A stretch of 64,000 nucleotides of DNA from Thiohalophilus thiocyanatoxydans (GCF_004366735.1 NZ_SOQX01000005.1:79501-143500), one strand, 5' to 3'. Shown: positions 15,385-26,120, counted from the first letter of the stretch. The notes: generated from the letters alone by a model not told the origin. Made by a program: numbers and translations.

Positions 15385-17625
15385 CTAGAAGTCGTGTTTC
15401 AGACCCAGCATGAACGTCTGCGGCTTGCCCGGACGAACACCGGCCGGGCGCCGGGCCACGGCATAGGTTTCATCCAGCAGGTTCTCGACAGTCAGGTAGA
15501 CTTTACTGTTTTCGGCAAACCGATAATCACCGCCAAGGTCGACAACCATATGGGAGTCGACTTTTTCATCCGCCGGGATTCCGCCCTGCCCGGCCACGGT
15601 CCGCATTTCGCCCATGTACTTGGCGGCCAGATCGACACGCCAGTTGCTATGTTCCACACCGATACCGGCTGTCAACTGATGCTGCGGCAAATAGGGCATC
15701 TCATCACCCGGCTCGACCGTGCCCCATTCACCGAAGCTGCTGGAAAAGCCGTTGTCAAAGGTAGCATCGGTATAGGTGTAACCCAAGCGCAGGGGCAGTG
15801 CATAAGACTTGTCACTGTTTGCCGCCAGGTCCCAGCTCAGTGATGCTTCCAGACCCTGCACGGTAACCTCGCCAGCCTGGAATTCATCGCCGATGGAGCA
15901 GCCACTACCACTGGAAGCGGTACAGGTCCCCAGCAAATTGCTGTAATCATTATGAAAGGCAATCGCCTCGCCTCGCATTACACCGTCGTCATAACGCAGC
16001 CCGGCTTCGAAGTTGACACTCTTTTCCGGATCCGCATCGGAGCCCGGTGACGGCGGTGTAAATCCGCGATGCACACCGGCCAGCAGGCTGATCCTGTCAT
16101 TATACTGATAGGTCGCGCCCAGCCCCGGAATCCAGATATCCACAGAGTGTTCGGTGACAGTCAGGTTACTGCCGGTACGGTTGGGATCACTGGTGCCGTA
16201 ATCCATCCGCTTGGTATCGATGGATTCGTAACGCAGTCCCGGCTGCAAAGTCCATTTGTCGAACTGGATGGTATCCTGAACAAATGCCGCCCAAGCTTCG
16301 GCACCCGACACCCGGTTACTCTCGGAACCCGGCGCACCGGCTGTAGTCAAGACCATAGTGCCGTTATCCATTTTGTACTGATCAACATGCTGGAAACGGT
16401 CGACCTCATCCTCGTGATAGCGCAGGCCATACTCGATATCGTGCCGAGTGTCGCCCTGATCAAACGACATGCCCAGTACGGACTGGATACCCTGAGAATA
16501 ATATTCCCGGTTATTGGCTTTGACCTCCAGATAGTCATCCGCGCTGTCCCCACCGCGAATTACTGCCATTTCGGCCGAATGGCTATTCGGATCGTCCAGA
16601 ATCCCACTGATGCCGTTGCCGTTGACCTTGCCCAGTTTGTACCAGTTACGCGCGAAGTCCTGGCGATAAAAGGTTGTGGTTACGTCCATTTTCGGTGACA
16701 GCTCGGCAAAATGGCGCAGGCTGTACTGCTCCTGTTCGGCATTCATCTGGTCCCGTTGCGAGGCCGCATAACGACGGAACGGCGTGGCATCAAAATCGTC
16801 CTGGGTGAGTCCCAGATAGGTTTCATTGGACACTTCATCATAGGCGCCCAGCTTGAGTTCCAGCTCCTGATAGGTATCCGCCTCGGCATCGGTATTGATA
16901 CGGAACTTTGTCAGGTAATCCTCGGTATCGAAACCGGTGTTGCCGCCGTTATCCAGGTTTTTGAAACCGTCGGAGCTGTACTGGAAGGTTTCCGCCATCC
17001 AGCTGAACTGTTCACCGCTGTCACCCATATGGGCATGGGTGCGACGGGTGGTATCACTACCCTGGCTCACGTCGACCTGACCGCCGAATTCGTTGGGAAT
17101 TGAGCGGCTGATCAGATTCAAGGCCCCGCCGGTGGTATTGGGCCCGTACTTGATGGAACTGGATCCCTTGCGAACCTCGACGGACTCCATTCGCCCGGCA
17201 GAAGGGAAATAATAAGCTGCCGGTGCGGAATAGGGCGCGGGTGCGGCCAGCACACCGTCCTCCATCAGAGTAATGCGAGCGCTACGATCCACCCCGGTAC
17301 CACGCATGCCGATATTCGGACGCAGACCGTAACCCTCTTCTTCCTGCAGGTTGACGCCGGGCACTTCGCGCAGGATGCGGTTGATATCGCTGTATTCGTG
17401 TTTTTCCAGCTCTTCCTCGCTGATAAAGTGCGCAGACCCGGCTACCTCCTGTGCGCCCTGCTGACCGCCGACGACAGTCACCCGGTCAAGAGTACGCGTT
17501 GAAGCCGAGCTGCTGTCAGCGGCGTAAGCCGACTGCATCGACGCCATGGCCACCGCCACGGCGGCCGCCAGTGGTGTAAACCCTCGTGAAGTATTGCGGG
17601 TATAGCAGGATTGTTTATTGTGCAT
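15385..17625 (-). CDS. TonB-dependent outer membrane receptor (FecA-type, iron or heme)
   Basis: The 746-residue protein has a signal peptide (ends SAYA-AD), a TonB box-like DRVTVVGG, a plug domain (NRILREVPGVNL ... GSSSIKYGPNTTGGALNLIS) and a 22-strand barrel with TonB-dependent receptor end motifs (VENLLDETYAV) and a final Phe. The plug sequence resembles FecA-class receptors but lacks the N-terminal signalling domain of FecA itself. Ligand could be a ferric siderophore, citrate or heme; the neighbouring hemP hints at heme. It is the last gene of a minus-strand operon, 106 bases after hemP, and probably under Fur control through the promoter upstream of tonB. Confidence 0.88.
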   Translation of the reverse strand: MHNKQSCYTRNTSRGFTPLAAAVAVAMASMQSAYAADSSSASTRTLDRVTVVGGQQGAQEVAGSAHFISEEELEKHEYSDINRILREVPGVNLQEEEGYGLRPNIGMRGTGVDRSARITLMEDGVLAAPAPYSAPAAYYFPSAGRMESVEVRKGSSSIKYGPNTTGGALNLISRSIPNEFGGQVDVSQGSDTTRRTHAHMGDSGEQFSWMAETFQYSSDGFKNLDNGGNTGFDTEDYLTKFRINTDAEADTYQELELKLGAYDEVSNETYLGLTQDDFDATPFRRYAASQRDQMNAEQEQYSLRHFAELSPKMDVTTTFYRQDFARNWYKLGKVNGNGISGILDDPNSHSAEMAVIRGGDSADDYLEVKANNREYYSQGIQSVLGMSFDQGDTRHDIEYGLRYHEDEVDRFQHVDQYKMDNGTMVLTTAGAPGSESNRVSGAEAWAAFVQDTIQFDKWTLQPGLRYESIDTKRMDYGTSDPNRTGSNLTVTEHSVDIWIPGLGATYQYNDRISLLAGVHRGFTPPSPGSDADPEKSVNFEAGLRYDDGVMRGEAIAFHNDYSNLLGTCTASSGSGCSIGDEFQAGEVTVQGLEASLSWDLAANSDKSYALPLRLGYTYTDATFDNGFSSSFGEWGTVEPGDEMPYLPQHQLTAGIGVEHSNWRVDLAAKYMGEMRTVAGQGGIPADEKVDSHMVVDLGGDYRFAENSKVYLTVENLLDETYAVARRPAGVRPGKPQTFMLGLKHDF

Positions 17626-17731
17626 GTCAGTCTCCCATTGATTGAACGACTTGTTTTGGGCTGGCTGACTGGTACTGACAGGTACACAGCTGGCTGGCGG
17701 TAATTAAGTTAATGTTGAATTTTGAATGCCG

Positions 17732-17911
17732 TTATTTGGTTAATATCAGTTTGCCGCTGCGGGTTTTGCGCAGCATGTAAATCTCGCCCCGGTGTTCGAT
17801 ATGTAGCGTGCGACCTGCCGGCAGAAGGGCCTCGCTGCTCACCAGGCGGACTCCCGGATCTCCCACTGTACCGGTTGGTACGTTACGGTCTGTTTGTCGC
17901 TTCTCGTTCAT
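17732..17911 (-). CDS. hemP: HemP/HmuP-family hemin uptake protein
   Basis: A 59-codon gene runs from ATG at 17911 to TAA at 17734-17732. The product starts MNEKRQTDRN, continues VRLVSSEALLPAGRTLHIEH, then GEIYMLRKT, and ends RSGKLILTK. The SS-E-L-x6-I-H-G-x2-Y-LR-T-x-GKLILTK pattern is that of HemP/HmuP, small proteins that activate or assist heme receptor expression. It lies 11 bases after exbD and immediately before the receptor gene, the usual place for hemP, which supports a real gene. Confidence 0.85.
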   Translation of the reverse strand: MNEKRQTDRNVPTGTVGDPGVRLVSSEALLPAGRTLHIEHRGEIYMLRKTRSGKLILTK

Positions 17912-17922
17912 ATTCGTGCCTG

Positions 17923-18333
17923 TTATCTGGACTCCGGCTCGGTAACAAAACCAATATTTTCAACCCCATGGCGGCGTGCCACGGCCATGACTTTGGCAAT
18001 CTGCTCATAGGTTGCGGAGCGATCCGCCTGCAAGTGCAGTTCCGGTTGCGCTCTGCCCAACCCCTGAACCCGGTTAACAAACTGCTCCCAGGAGACCGGT
18101 TCCTCTTTCCAGATCAACTGGCCATCCGCCTCGATACTGACAATTACAGTCTCCTCATCCTGCTCGCTCGGTGTCGAAGAGGCCGCCGGCAACTCCACTT
18201 TGACCGCGTGAGTAATCACCGGCGCGGTAATAATGAACACCACCAGCAGTACCAGCATCACATCCACCAGCGGGATCATGTTGATCTCCGCCATAGGTTG
18301 TTCACTCGACTGGCCGAATCCACCAAAGGCCAT
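17923..18333 (-). CDS. exbD: ExbD energy-transduction protein
   Basis: The 136-residue protein has a short cytoplasmic start, one membrane helix with the conserved aspartate (MIPLVDVMLVLLVVF) and a periplasmic domain ending in the ExbD/TolR fold. ExbD forms the proton-driven motor with ExbB and energises TonB. Its ATG overlaps the exbB stop by one base (TAATG), so translation is coupled. It is followed by hemP. Confidence 0.92.
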   Translation of the reverse strand: MAFGGFGQSSEQPMAEINMIPLVDVMLVLLVVFIITAPVITHAVKVELPAASSTPSEQDEETVIVSIEADGQLIWKEEPVSWEQFVNRVQGLGRAQPELHLQADRSATYEQIAKVMAVARRHGVENIGFVTEPESR

Positions 18334-19046
18334 TACGCCCCCTCCGCGGCCATGCGCAACGGCAGCGTGTTCGACGGCAGCCGGGAGACGCCCGCCCCGG
18401 TCATCAAAAAGGCATGCAGATCGTGGGCAAAGGCATCCATCTCATCCATCAATACCCTATTGGCTCGCACCCGGGCGTTGTAGGCCAGCACTGCGGGAAT
18501 CGCTGCGGCCAGACCGGCGGCGGTGGCAATCAGCGCCTCGCCCAGCGGCCCGGCCACGACTTCCATACTGGCCGACCCCTGCGCCGCAATATCCAGCAGG
18601 GCGTGGTAAATCCCCCATACCGTGCCGAACAGGCCGACGAACGGCGCGGTACTGCCGATGGAGGCCAGCAGGGTCAGACCCGACTGCAGACGGGCACTCT
18701 CACTGTTCATGGCATTGCGAATGGTACGCACCAGAAATTCATCGCTGCTGCAGGCATCGCCCAGCCGGACATGCTCCCGATCGCGGTAATGACGCAGACC
18801 GGTGATACCGGCAACCGCTATCCGACCGAGTGGACTGCGCGACTGTTCGGCAATCTGTTCCGCTTCGGCCACATCGCGGGCATTCCAGAAGTCAGCCACA
18901 AAACGGCGGTTGGCTTTACGCTGACCCCGCACCAGCACGATACCGGCCAGTATCAGATACCAGGTGGCCACGGACATCAGTACCAGGATCAGGAACACGG
19001 CAATCAAAACCCCGTCGCCCTGCGCAAAAACATAATCCAGTGACAT
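18333..19046 (-). CDS. exbB: ExbB motor protein (MotA/TolQ/ExbB family)
   Basis: The 237-residue protein has three membrane segments: an N-terminal one (about 12-38), then a cytoplasmic loop, then two in the MotA/TolQ/ExbB domain with LASIGSTAPFVGLFGTVWGI and GLAAAIPAVLAYN. ExbB pentamers with ExbD use the proton gradient to drive TonB. I start at the ATG at 19046 with GGAGAG nine bases upstream, five bases after the tonB stop; an in-frame TTG at 19055 would overlap that stop. Confidence 0.92.
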   Translation of the reverse strand: MSLDYVFAQGDGVLIAVFLILVLMSVATWYLILAGIVLVRGQRKANRRFVADFWNARDVAEAEQIAEQSRSPLGRIAVAGITGLRHYRDREHVRLGDACSSDEFLVRTIRNAMNSESARLQSGLTLLASIGSTAPFVGLFGTVWGIYHALLDIAAQGSASMEVVAGPLGEALIATAAGLAAAIPAVLAYNARVRANRVLMDEMDAFAHDLHAFLMTGAGVSRLPSNTLPLRMAAEGA

Positions 19047-19051
19047 AAACG

Positions 19052-19750
<699 letters not shown>

Positions 19751-19812
19751 GCACCAACGGCCCCATTGACTCAAACCTCTCCGGCAGATATTCGGCCGGT
19801 CACCAGGCACGA

Positions 19813-19842
19813 ATCGTAATGGTAATGAGAATCGTTGTCAAT
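19813..19842 (-). promoter_or_regulatory. Fur-type box overlapping the tonB operon promoter
   Basis: On the minus strand a perfect -35 TTGACA (19842-19837) and -10 TACGAT (19818-19813) are 18 bases apart. TGAGAAT-C-GTTGTCA (19826-19840, plus strand) matches the Fur 7-1-7 consensus TGATAAT-N-ATTATCA at 12 of 14 positions and covers the -35 and spacer. This predicts iron repression of the five-gene operon. Confidence 0.75.
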
Positions 19843-20104
19843 TAGATAATCAAAAAATTAAAGCCACCATGCAAATTACCGATATTAGCCGAAGAGAGTG
19901 TTGAATCCCGGGCACGTCCGGCCCCACCGGGCCATGTGGCCAGCAACACAGCTCCAGGAGCTTTACCCGGACATACCTGCCAGTCAGCCGACAGTGGCCG
20001 ACCGCCCAGGCAGGCAGTGGCGGGATCGTTATGAATATTGGATTGGGTAATTCATGCCATACAGCCAACCAGCGCCCGTAACCAGGGCGGCATCCGGTCA
20101 CCGG

Positions 20105-21826
20105 ATGATCCTTTGTCAGCGTTTCATTGCGGTGTTATTGATTTCTCTGCTCCTGAGTACCAGCCCGCGTTGCGCTACCGCCGAGGGCGGCGATATGCCG
20201 GAAATTGAGATCAGTTCACTTGAGAGCAGGTTGTTGCGCGATCCTGTCCAGCACTGGACGAGCGAGACACAGACCCGTATTGACGAGTTGCCGATCGACG
20301 CGTTTCGCCCACTGACCGACGAGCAAGTCAATCAGGGAATCACCGATCGTGACTACTGGATTCGTTTCAGAGTATCCAACGCTGACAACAACAATCCGGT
20401 TCGCTGGGTTCTCCATCACGAGACCAGTTATCTGGATGAGATGAGCGTCTATTACGCGGATAACGATCAACCTCTGCAAAAAGTTACCCTGAGCGACAGA
20501 GAGCCCTTCACTGAGCGACCTGTGGATTATCGCACCCTGGCGTTTGAGCATACCACGCGACAAAACAGTTACACCGATCTTTATCTGCGCCTGCGCTATG
20601 AAAAACCTGACGCCATGTCGCTGAATGTATATCTCAGTCGTGCCGATATTTTCTACAACAAAAGTCGTAAGGAGTACTTTTTATTTGGCACCTATTACGG
20701 CGTGATGGGTTCACTGCTGATTATTGCTCTGGTTTTTGCCAGCATAATGCGGCAGGTTGTCTATCTTTATTATGCCGTATTTCTTGCCTCAAGCATTCTG
20801 ATGTGGGCATTGTTAAACGGGTTTGCCTTTCAATATCTATGGCCAGGATCTGTCTACTGGCAAAATGAAGGGTTTCATATCATATTTTTAGCGACTGCCA
20901 TCACAGCCCTGCAGTTCTCGCGTCATTTCCTTCAGACCGCCCGCTGCTGTCCGCGAATCAACAAAATAATATACCTGGCGCAATGGATTATGATCGGCGG
21001 CATTTTGTTGCGTTTTGCCGGTTTATATACACCAGTTCTGTACCTGTCGTTTGTTTCTCTGGCTCTGCTGGCTCTGCTACCGTTACTGGGGTATTTCGCC
21101 TATCAATACGGCATGCGTTATGCCCGCTGGTACAGCATCGCCTGGCTGTTCTATGGTATCAGTCTCGTATTCAGTGTACTGAGCGCGGGCAGCAACCTGT
21201 TATCCTGGGGCATGACCCCTCTGATCTTTACCCAGATCGGGGGTGTACTGGAGTCGGTCTTCCTGTTGATTGCATTAGGCGAACGACTGGTCGGCTGGGA
21301 CCGGGACAGACTGCATGCCCTTGAGATCGCCAACAAGGACCCCCTGACCGGCCTGGGCAACCGCCGTGCTCTGGAAGAGGCCTTTGACAGCCTGAAGATT
21401 CAGCTTCGTTCGACCGACAAACCGGTTTTTCTGCTCATGATTGATCTGGACCATTTCAAGGAGATCAACGACGAGTATGGCCACGATGCCGGGGATTATA
21501 TATTGCAGCACCTTGCCCGGATTTTATCCCTCCTGTGTCGGCCGGAAGATATCTGTATACGTTACGGCGGCGAGGAATTTGCCGTCCTTACCCGAATGGA
21601 TAACGTCGAGCAGGCATGTCAATTTTCAGAGCGTATTCGTACCGAATTTGCCAATCAACCAACCACCTATGAGGAGACGCCGATCCCGCATACCCTGACA
21701 ATCGGTGTTGCGGGGCCCATCGAGTCCGGGCATGAAATCAAGCGTGCTGAACTACTTCGCCAGGCTGATGCGGCACTCTATCGCGCCAAACAGGCCGGAC
21801 GGAACCAGACTGTCGTCTATGCGTAA
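20105..21826 (+). CDS. Diguanylate cyclase with 7TMR-DISM sensor
   Basis: From ATG 20105 the 573-residue protein has a signal peptide, a periplasmic beta-rich 7TMR-DISM type 2 domain (about 30-160, WIRFRVSNADNNN ... LYLRLRYE), seven membrane helices (about 185-375) and a GGDEF domain with GGEEF at residues 488-492. RPED stands five residues before it, the product-inhibition I-site, so an active, feedback-controlled c-di-GMP synthase is expected. The sensor probably binds a carbohydrate or other periplasmic ligand. An ATG at 20054 would add 17 residues before the signal peptide and is less likely. It is a single gene, divergent from the tonB operon. Confidence 0.88.
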   Translation: MILCQRFIAVLLISLLLSTSPRCATAEGGDMPEIEISSLESRLLRDPVQHWTSETQTRIDELPIDAFRPLTDEQVNQGITDRDYWIRFRVSNADNNNPVRWVLHHETSYLDEMSVYYADNDQPLQKVTLSDREPFTERPVDYRTLAFEHTTRQNSYTDLYLRLRYEKPDAMSLNVYLSRADIFYNKSRKEYFLFGTYYGVMGSLLIIALVFASIMRQVVYLYYAVFLASSILMWALLNGFAFQYLWPGSVYWQNEGFHIIFLATAITALQFSRHFLQTARCCPRINKIIYLAQWIMIGGILLRFAGLYTPVLYLSFVSLALLALLPLLGYFAYQYGMRYARWYSIAWLFYGISLVFSVLSAGSNLLSWGMTPLIFTQIGGVLESVFLLIALGERLVGWDRDRLHALEIANKDPLTGLGNRRALEEAFDSLKIQLRSTDKPVFLLMIDLDHFKEINDEYGHDAGDYILQHLARILSLLCRPEDICIRYGGEEFAVLTRMDNVEQACQFSERIRTEFANQPTTYEETPIPHTLTIGVAGPIESGHEIKRAELLRQADAALYRAKQAGRNQTVVYA

Positions 21827-22230
21827 CTCAGGTTAGCTGTGCTGTCGCCTGATACCCGGTTCCGAGAGAAGGCTACGTCACATTAACTCGTTTAATAAGC
21901 AAGCTATACTTATCATCCGGGGATTGTCATATATGTTCGACGCCTCGATTATCATGGCGTTGAACAGGCCAACCTTAAACAGTCAGCCAGAAGGCTCGGG
22001 GTGTCTGTTTCAATTACCCTGCAAAAATCGACCGGGAAGAGTAATCGTCGACATAGGTGAGCATGATCGGCATCAATACCAGTTGCATAGAGCATTTGTA
22101 CATTGACATCACAACACCTTATTTTTATAAGCAATCAATCGTAATGCTTTCCAGATCGCATCGAGCAACATCATCAAATGATGTGCTATAGAATGCTATA
22201 GATAGAAAAGAAAAACTCGGAGGGGATCGT
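21827..22230 (+). promoter_or_regulatory. Intergenic region with palindrome and promoter-like sequence before a small gene
   Basis: Most of this 404-base stretch has no supported gene. At 22168-22184 lies a perfect palindrome ACATCAT-CAA-ATGATGT, followed at once by two copies of TGCTATAGA, each an extended -10-like sequence. The palindrome could be an operator for the 29-aa gene that follows. Confidence 0.4.
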
Positions 22231-22320
22231 ATGCACAAAGCCGGAAAATTGCTGCTTGCGTGCCTTATTTGTTTCTCAGTAATAGGGGGAGCAGTCTGGC
22301 TGGTCCAGCAATTACTTTAG
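22231..22320 (+). CDS. Candidate 29-aa single-pass membrane protein
   Basis: ATG at 22231 to TAG at 22318-22320 encodes 29 residues: a short basic start (MHKAGK) and one hydrophobic helix of about 20 residues (LLLACLICFSVIGGAVWLV) ending QQLL. A near-perfect ribosome site, GGAGGGG, ends 5 bases before the ATG, and promoter-like sequence lies just upstream. Small proteins of this shape often modulate transporters or kinases, but no function can be named. The gene converges on the conserved unknown gene behind aceK. Confidence 0.5.
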   Translation: MHKAGKLLLACLICFSVIGGAVWLVQQLL

Positions 22321-22338
22321 AGCCCACCCTGATCAGGG

Positions 22339-22626
22339 TTATGCGATTTTAATTCTGACCACGCTCATCACCTCCATTTGTATACCGGCTACGCTTATTT
22401 GATCCGGATAGTAAGTCAGGTTAACTCGTGCGCCGCTCAGATCTTTGTATTTTTTCTTGCGTTTATAGCGAAACGGGACATCAACGCCTTCAATCATCAC
22501 TGTATTGATAATCCATTCACCTTCCTCTCGTTGCACATGTGAGACAACCTTGACATCCTCCGAATGAACAAGTTTGTCATGCCTGGCCAGCATTTTTTTC
22601 GGATTGGTGGCGGTTTTTTTTCGCAC
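22339..22626 (-). CDS. Conserved-looking small basic protein of unknown function
   Basis: From a GTG at 22626 the frame gives 95 residues, rich in basic residues at the start (VRKKTATNPKKMLARHDK), then a beta-strand pattern (VKVVSHVQREEGEWIINTVMI ... YKRKKKYKDLSGARVNLTYY). AAGGG lies 7 bases before the GTG. It begins 32 bases after the aceK stop, so it is probably the last gene of the aceA-aceK operon. I do not recognise the family. An ATG at 22593 would give 84 residues. Confidence 0.6.
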   Translation of the reverse strand: MRKKTATNPKKMLARHDKLVHSEDVKVVSHVQREEGEWIINTVMIEGVDVPFRYKRKKKYKDLSGARVNLTYYPDQISVAGIQMEVMSVVRIKIA

Positions 22627-22658
22627 AAATACACCCTTGATCTGGACAGTGTCCGTTA

Positions 22659-24401
22659 TTATTCGGGAAAACGTTCTTCGGCAACGTAATGCTGGAGCTT
22701 TTTCCAATACTCGGCATCAAGCAGTTCGGGATGCAGTTGCTCAAACAATTCACGCTGTATGGGATCCGGGAACAGGAACGTCGCAAATTCTTCCGGAAAA
22801 ACGTCATTCGGACCAACAGAATACCATGGCTCGGAGGCAAGTTCATCCTCGGGGTAACGGGGAGGAGGGATCTTGCGAAAATTACATTCAAGCAGAGGCT
22901 GAATTTCATCATAATCGTAAAAAATCACCCGCCCATAACTGGTTATACCAAAATTTTTCGGCAGTAAATCGCCGGGAAAAATACCGGCTGCGGCGATATC
23001 CCGAATAGCGTCGCCATAGTCCTGTACTGCATGGCGCAGGGCCTCGCCACTGACTCGCTTGATATACAGATTAAACGGTTCAAGCCGGCGCTCGATAAAC
23101 AGATGCTTTACCACCAACTGATTATCTTCTTCCGATATTTGTGACGGTGCCTCGGTATACAATTCTTCAAGTAACTCGGTAGTAAACCGTTTCACCGGCA
23201 GAGCTGTGTAGGAGAACTCCCAGGCATCTGACAGTCGTCCGACACGGTCATGCTGCTTGACCATATGATAACGGTCGATGACCTTCTGACGAGTCGTATC
23301 CTTCGGCGGCCGAAACTGATCACGAATCAGTTTGAATACATAGGGATAGGACGGCAGGGTAAATACCATCATGACCAGACCTCTACTCCCCGGCGCGGTC
23401 TCAATCGGATCCGAGGAACGTTGCAAATGATCGAGAAAATCACGATAGAATTCCGCTTTACCCTGTTTGTGAAAACCAATCTGTGTGTACAGATCGGCGG
23501 CGGTTTTCTCCGGGAGAAATCCCAGAAGAAAACGGATCAGTGCGGATGGGACCTCTGTATCGACCAGAAAATAGGCTCGTGCCGAGGTAAACATACTGGC
23601 TACTTCGTCGCGTTCACAGACCAGTCTTTCGACATAGGCCGTTCCGTTCGTATTGCGCCGGATGCGCAGAATAAACGGCAGCCGATCCGGACCATTGATG
23701 ATTCGTCCAACCAGATAGGCAGTGCGATTACGATAAAACGGCTGGTACAACATCTGGACTTGAAAATGTCGTGCCAGCTTCTGTGACAGACCGGCGTATT
23801 GACGCATATCTGTCGTAATCTGGCGCAGGTCCGCACGCAGGTCGCTGAAGGGCAAACCGACATCAGCTTCTTGCAGAATTCTCAGTAATGTAGTGCGCCA
23901 GCCCTCCCGCAGCGGGTAAAAACTGTGATAGACGGGTTCATCACTGTCCAGACGCTCCGTCGAGACCGAGGGCCTGACAAATATAAAATCATTATTGTAA
24001 TAATGCCGCTCGAACAGTCCGACAAAAACGGAATTGTAGAAAGTTTCAGCAAGCTCGGGTTGACGATGGCCGTAAAGCAATCCCATATAATGAAACTTGA
24101 TCTCCTGCCACAATTCGGTATTAAGCACCTCCACATCGAATCGTTGGCGCAACTCACTGATCGTTTCACGCACCCGACTGTCATACAGATTAATACGCCG
24201 GATTGCCGCATACCGGCTGGCCATCCAGTCACCGTGAATGAAGTTATCCCGTGCTTCACGGGTCATATCCCGGAAAATAACAAAATGCCGGTTAAACCCT
24301 TCCAGAATTGTCTCGGCAATTTCCGTCACCAGCGGTTTGCTATGACCCGGTATCGGGACGGCGTGCAGGGGCGGGTTCCGGTCGTCTTGCCCGGTTTTCA
24401 C
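22659..24401 (-). CDS. aceK: Isocitrate dehydrogenase kinase/phosphatase
   Basis: The 580-residue protein is collinear with AceK: an N-terminal regulatory region, then a kinase-like C-terminal half with the nucleotide loop APGSRGLVMMVF, FKLIRDQF and the late FGITSYGRVIFYDYDE. AceK phosphorylates isocitrate dehydrogenase to lower its activity and send isocitrate to the glyoxylate bypass, and removes the phosphate when needed. It starts 4 bases after the aceA stop, so the two are one operon. The malate synthase gene usual in enteric aceBAK is not here. Confidence 0.93.
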   Translation of the reverse strand: MKTGQDDRNPPLHAVPIPGHSKPLVTEIAETILEGFNRHFVIFRDMTREARDNFIHGDWMASRYAAIRRINLYDSRVRETISELRQRFDVEVLNTELWQEIKFHYMGLLYGHRQPELAETFYNSVFVGLFERHYYNNDFIFVRPSVSTERLDSDEPVYHSFYPLREGWRTTLLRILQEADVGLPFSDLRADLRQITTDMRQYAGLSQKLARHFQVQMLYQPFYRNRTAYLVGRIINGPDRLPFILRIRRNTNGTAYVERLVCERDEVASMFTSARAYFLVDTEVPSALIRFLLGFLPEKTAADLYTQIGFHKQGKAEFYRDFLDHLQRSSDPIETAPGSRGLVMMVFTLPSYPYVFKLIRDQFRPPKDTTRQKVIDRYHMVKQHDRVGRLSDAWEFSYTALPVKRFTTELLEELYTEAPSQISEEDNQLVVKHLFIERRLEPFNLYIKRVSGEALRHAVQDYGDAIRDIAAAGIFPGDLLPKNFGITSYGRVIFYDYDEIQPLLECNFRKIPPPRYPEDELASEPWYSVGPNDVFPEEFATFLFPDPIQRELFEQLHPELLDAEYWKKLQHYVAEERFPE

Positions 24402-24405
24402 ATCC

Positions 24406-25737
24406 TCAGGACCTGGTGTTTTTCGAGTCGTCGAACTGCTCCTCTTCGGTTGATCCGGTTAACGCGGTCACCGACGAAAACCCGCCCTGAATAGTGCTTG
24501 TCACATCATCAAAATAACCCGCTCCCACTTCCTGTTGATGTGATACGAATGTATAACCTTTCTCCCGTGCGGCAAATTCGGGCTGCTGCACTTTGTCAAC
24601 GTAATGCCTCATACCTTCACCACGGGCATAGTCGTATGCCAGGTCAAACATGTTAAACCACATGCTGTGTATCCCGGCGAGCGTAATAAATTGATACTTG
24701 TAACCCAGCTCCGCCAGGTCATCCTGAAAACGGGCAATGCTTTTCTCGTCCAGGTTCTTGCGCCAGTTAAAAGAGGGTGAACAGTTATACGCCAGAAACT
24801 TGTCGGGATTATCCGCAAGCACCGCCTGGGCAAACTCACGCGCAAAACCGATGTCCGGGGTACCGGTCTCGCACCAGACCAGATCCGCATACGGCGCGTA
24901 GGAAACACCGCGTGAGATGGCCTGCTCCAGGCCATTTTTGACCCGATAAAAACCCTCGGCTGTACGCTCTCCTGTCAAGAATGGCTGATCATGAGGATCA
25001 ATATCCGAGGTAAGCAAATTGCCCGCTTCAGCATCGGTGCGCGCCAGAACGATCGTCGGTACATTGCAAACATCGGCGGCGAACCGCGCGGCAATTAATT
25101 TGTGAACCGCCTCCTGGGTGGGAACCAGTACCTTGCCGCCCATGTGACCACACTTTTTAACCGCGGCAAGCTGATCTTCGTAATGCACCCCGGCGGCACC
25201 GGCCGCGATCATGTTTTTCATCAGTTCAAAAGCGTTGAGTACGCCGCCAAACCCCGCTTCGGCATCAGCGACGATCGGCAGAAAATAATCAATATAACCG
25301 GCATCCTCCGGCCCCAGACCGTTCGCCCACTGGATTTCATCGGCTCGCTTAAAAGTGTTGTTGATACGCCGCACCATGGTCGGCACCGAATCGTAGGCAT
25401 AGAGCGACTGGTCGGGATACATGGTCTCCGAGGTATTGCCGTCGGCCGCCACCTGCCAGCCGGACAGGTAAATGGCTTCAACGCCGGCCTTGGCCTGCTG
25501 CATGGCCTGTCCCGCGGTAATCGCCCCCATGCAATTGACATAACCTTTTTTTGCCTCCCCGTGTAGCTGCCGCCAGAGTTTATTCGCCCCCTGTCGTGCA
25601 TAGGTATATTCCGGTTGTATCGAGCCGCGCAGACGGACGACATCGGCGGCTGTATAGCCCCGCTTTACCCCCGCCCAACGGGAATCCTGAGCCCATACCT
25701 GCTCAAGCTCACGAATCTGCTCTTCGCGTGTTTTCAT
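24406..25737 (-). CDS. aceA: Isocitrate lyase
   Basis: The 443-residue enzyme has the isocitrate lyase signature KKCGHMGGK with catalytic C196. It splits isocitrate to glyoxylate and succinate, allowing growth on acetate or fatty acids. Length is normal for the bacterial short form. It heads a minus-strand operon with aceK and a small unknown gene. Its presence means the organism can use C2 compounds even if it also oxidises sulfur. Confidence 0.95.
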   Translation of the reverse strand: MKTREEQIRELEQVWAQDSRWAGVKRGYTAADVVRLRGSIQPEYTYARQGANKLWRQLHGEAKKGYVNCMGAITAGQAMQQAKAGVEAIYLSGWQVAADGNTSETMYPDQSLYAYDSVPTMVRRINNTFKRADEIQWANGLGPEDAGYIDYFLPIVADAEAGFGGVLNAFELMKNMIAAGAAGVHYEDQLAAVKKCGHMGGKVLVPTQEAVHKLIAARFAADVCNVPTIVLARTDAEAGNLLTSDIDPHDQPFLTGERTAEGFYRVKNGLEQAISRGVSYAPYADLVWCETGTPDIGFAREFAQAVLADNPDKFLAYNCSPSFNWRKNLDEKSIARFQDDLAELGYKYQFITLAGIHSMWFNMFDLAYDYARGEGMRHYVDKVQQPEFAAREKGYTFVSHQQEVGAGYFDDVTSTIQGGFSSVTALTGSTEEEQFDDSKNTRS

Positions 25738-26120
25738 TTCGGCTCCCTTACGGCCAATCCGGGTGAAGTCGGTTACCTGTCATCATGAACTGTAATTAAA
25801 CAGAACCACGTACTATTAGTTAAAGATAGATGCAGATTGCCTCGCCTGCCAGCGCCCGGGTTCCCCTCTGCCTGTACCCCGCGCCGGAACGCCTAAAAAT
25901 AGCACACAAAAAATTGGGTTATTTAAACCGCCGACAATCCACGGCGCGAAACCGCCTTCCCGGATCACAGGGCGGCTCCCCCTGAAAACGACTCGTACTC
26001 GAAATCCTGCGATCCCGGCCAATTCAGCGGTGCTTCTATCTTGTTTCGGGACTTTGCTCTCGTCTAAAATTTGCCACACAATTCATTGATTTTTGTAGAA
26101 ACATCCAACAGAGTAAGCAC
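25738..26120. other. Divergent promoter region between aceA and the HD-GYP gene
   Basis: This 383-base gap separates two divergent genes and must hold both promoters. AT-rich blocks occur near 25790-25830 and 26085-26110. I see no clear operator, repeat or small gene. Confidence 0.45.
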
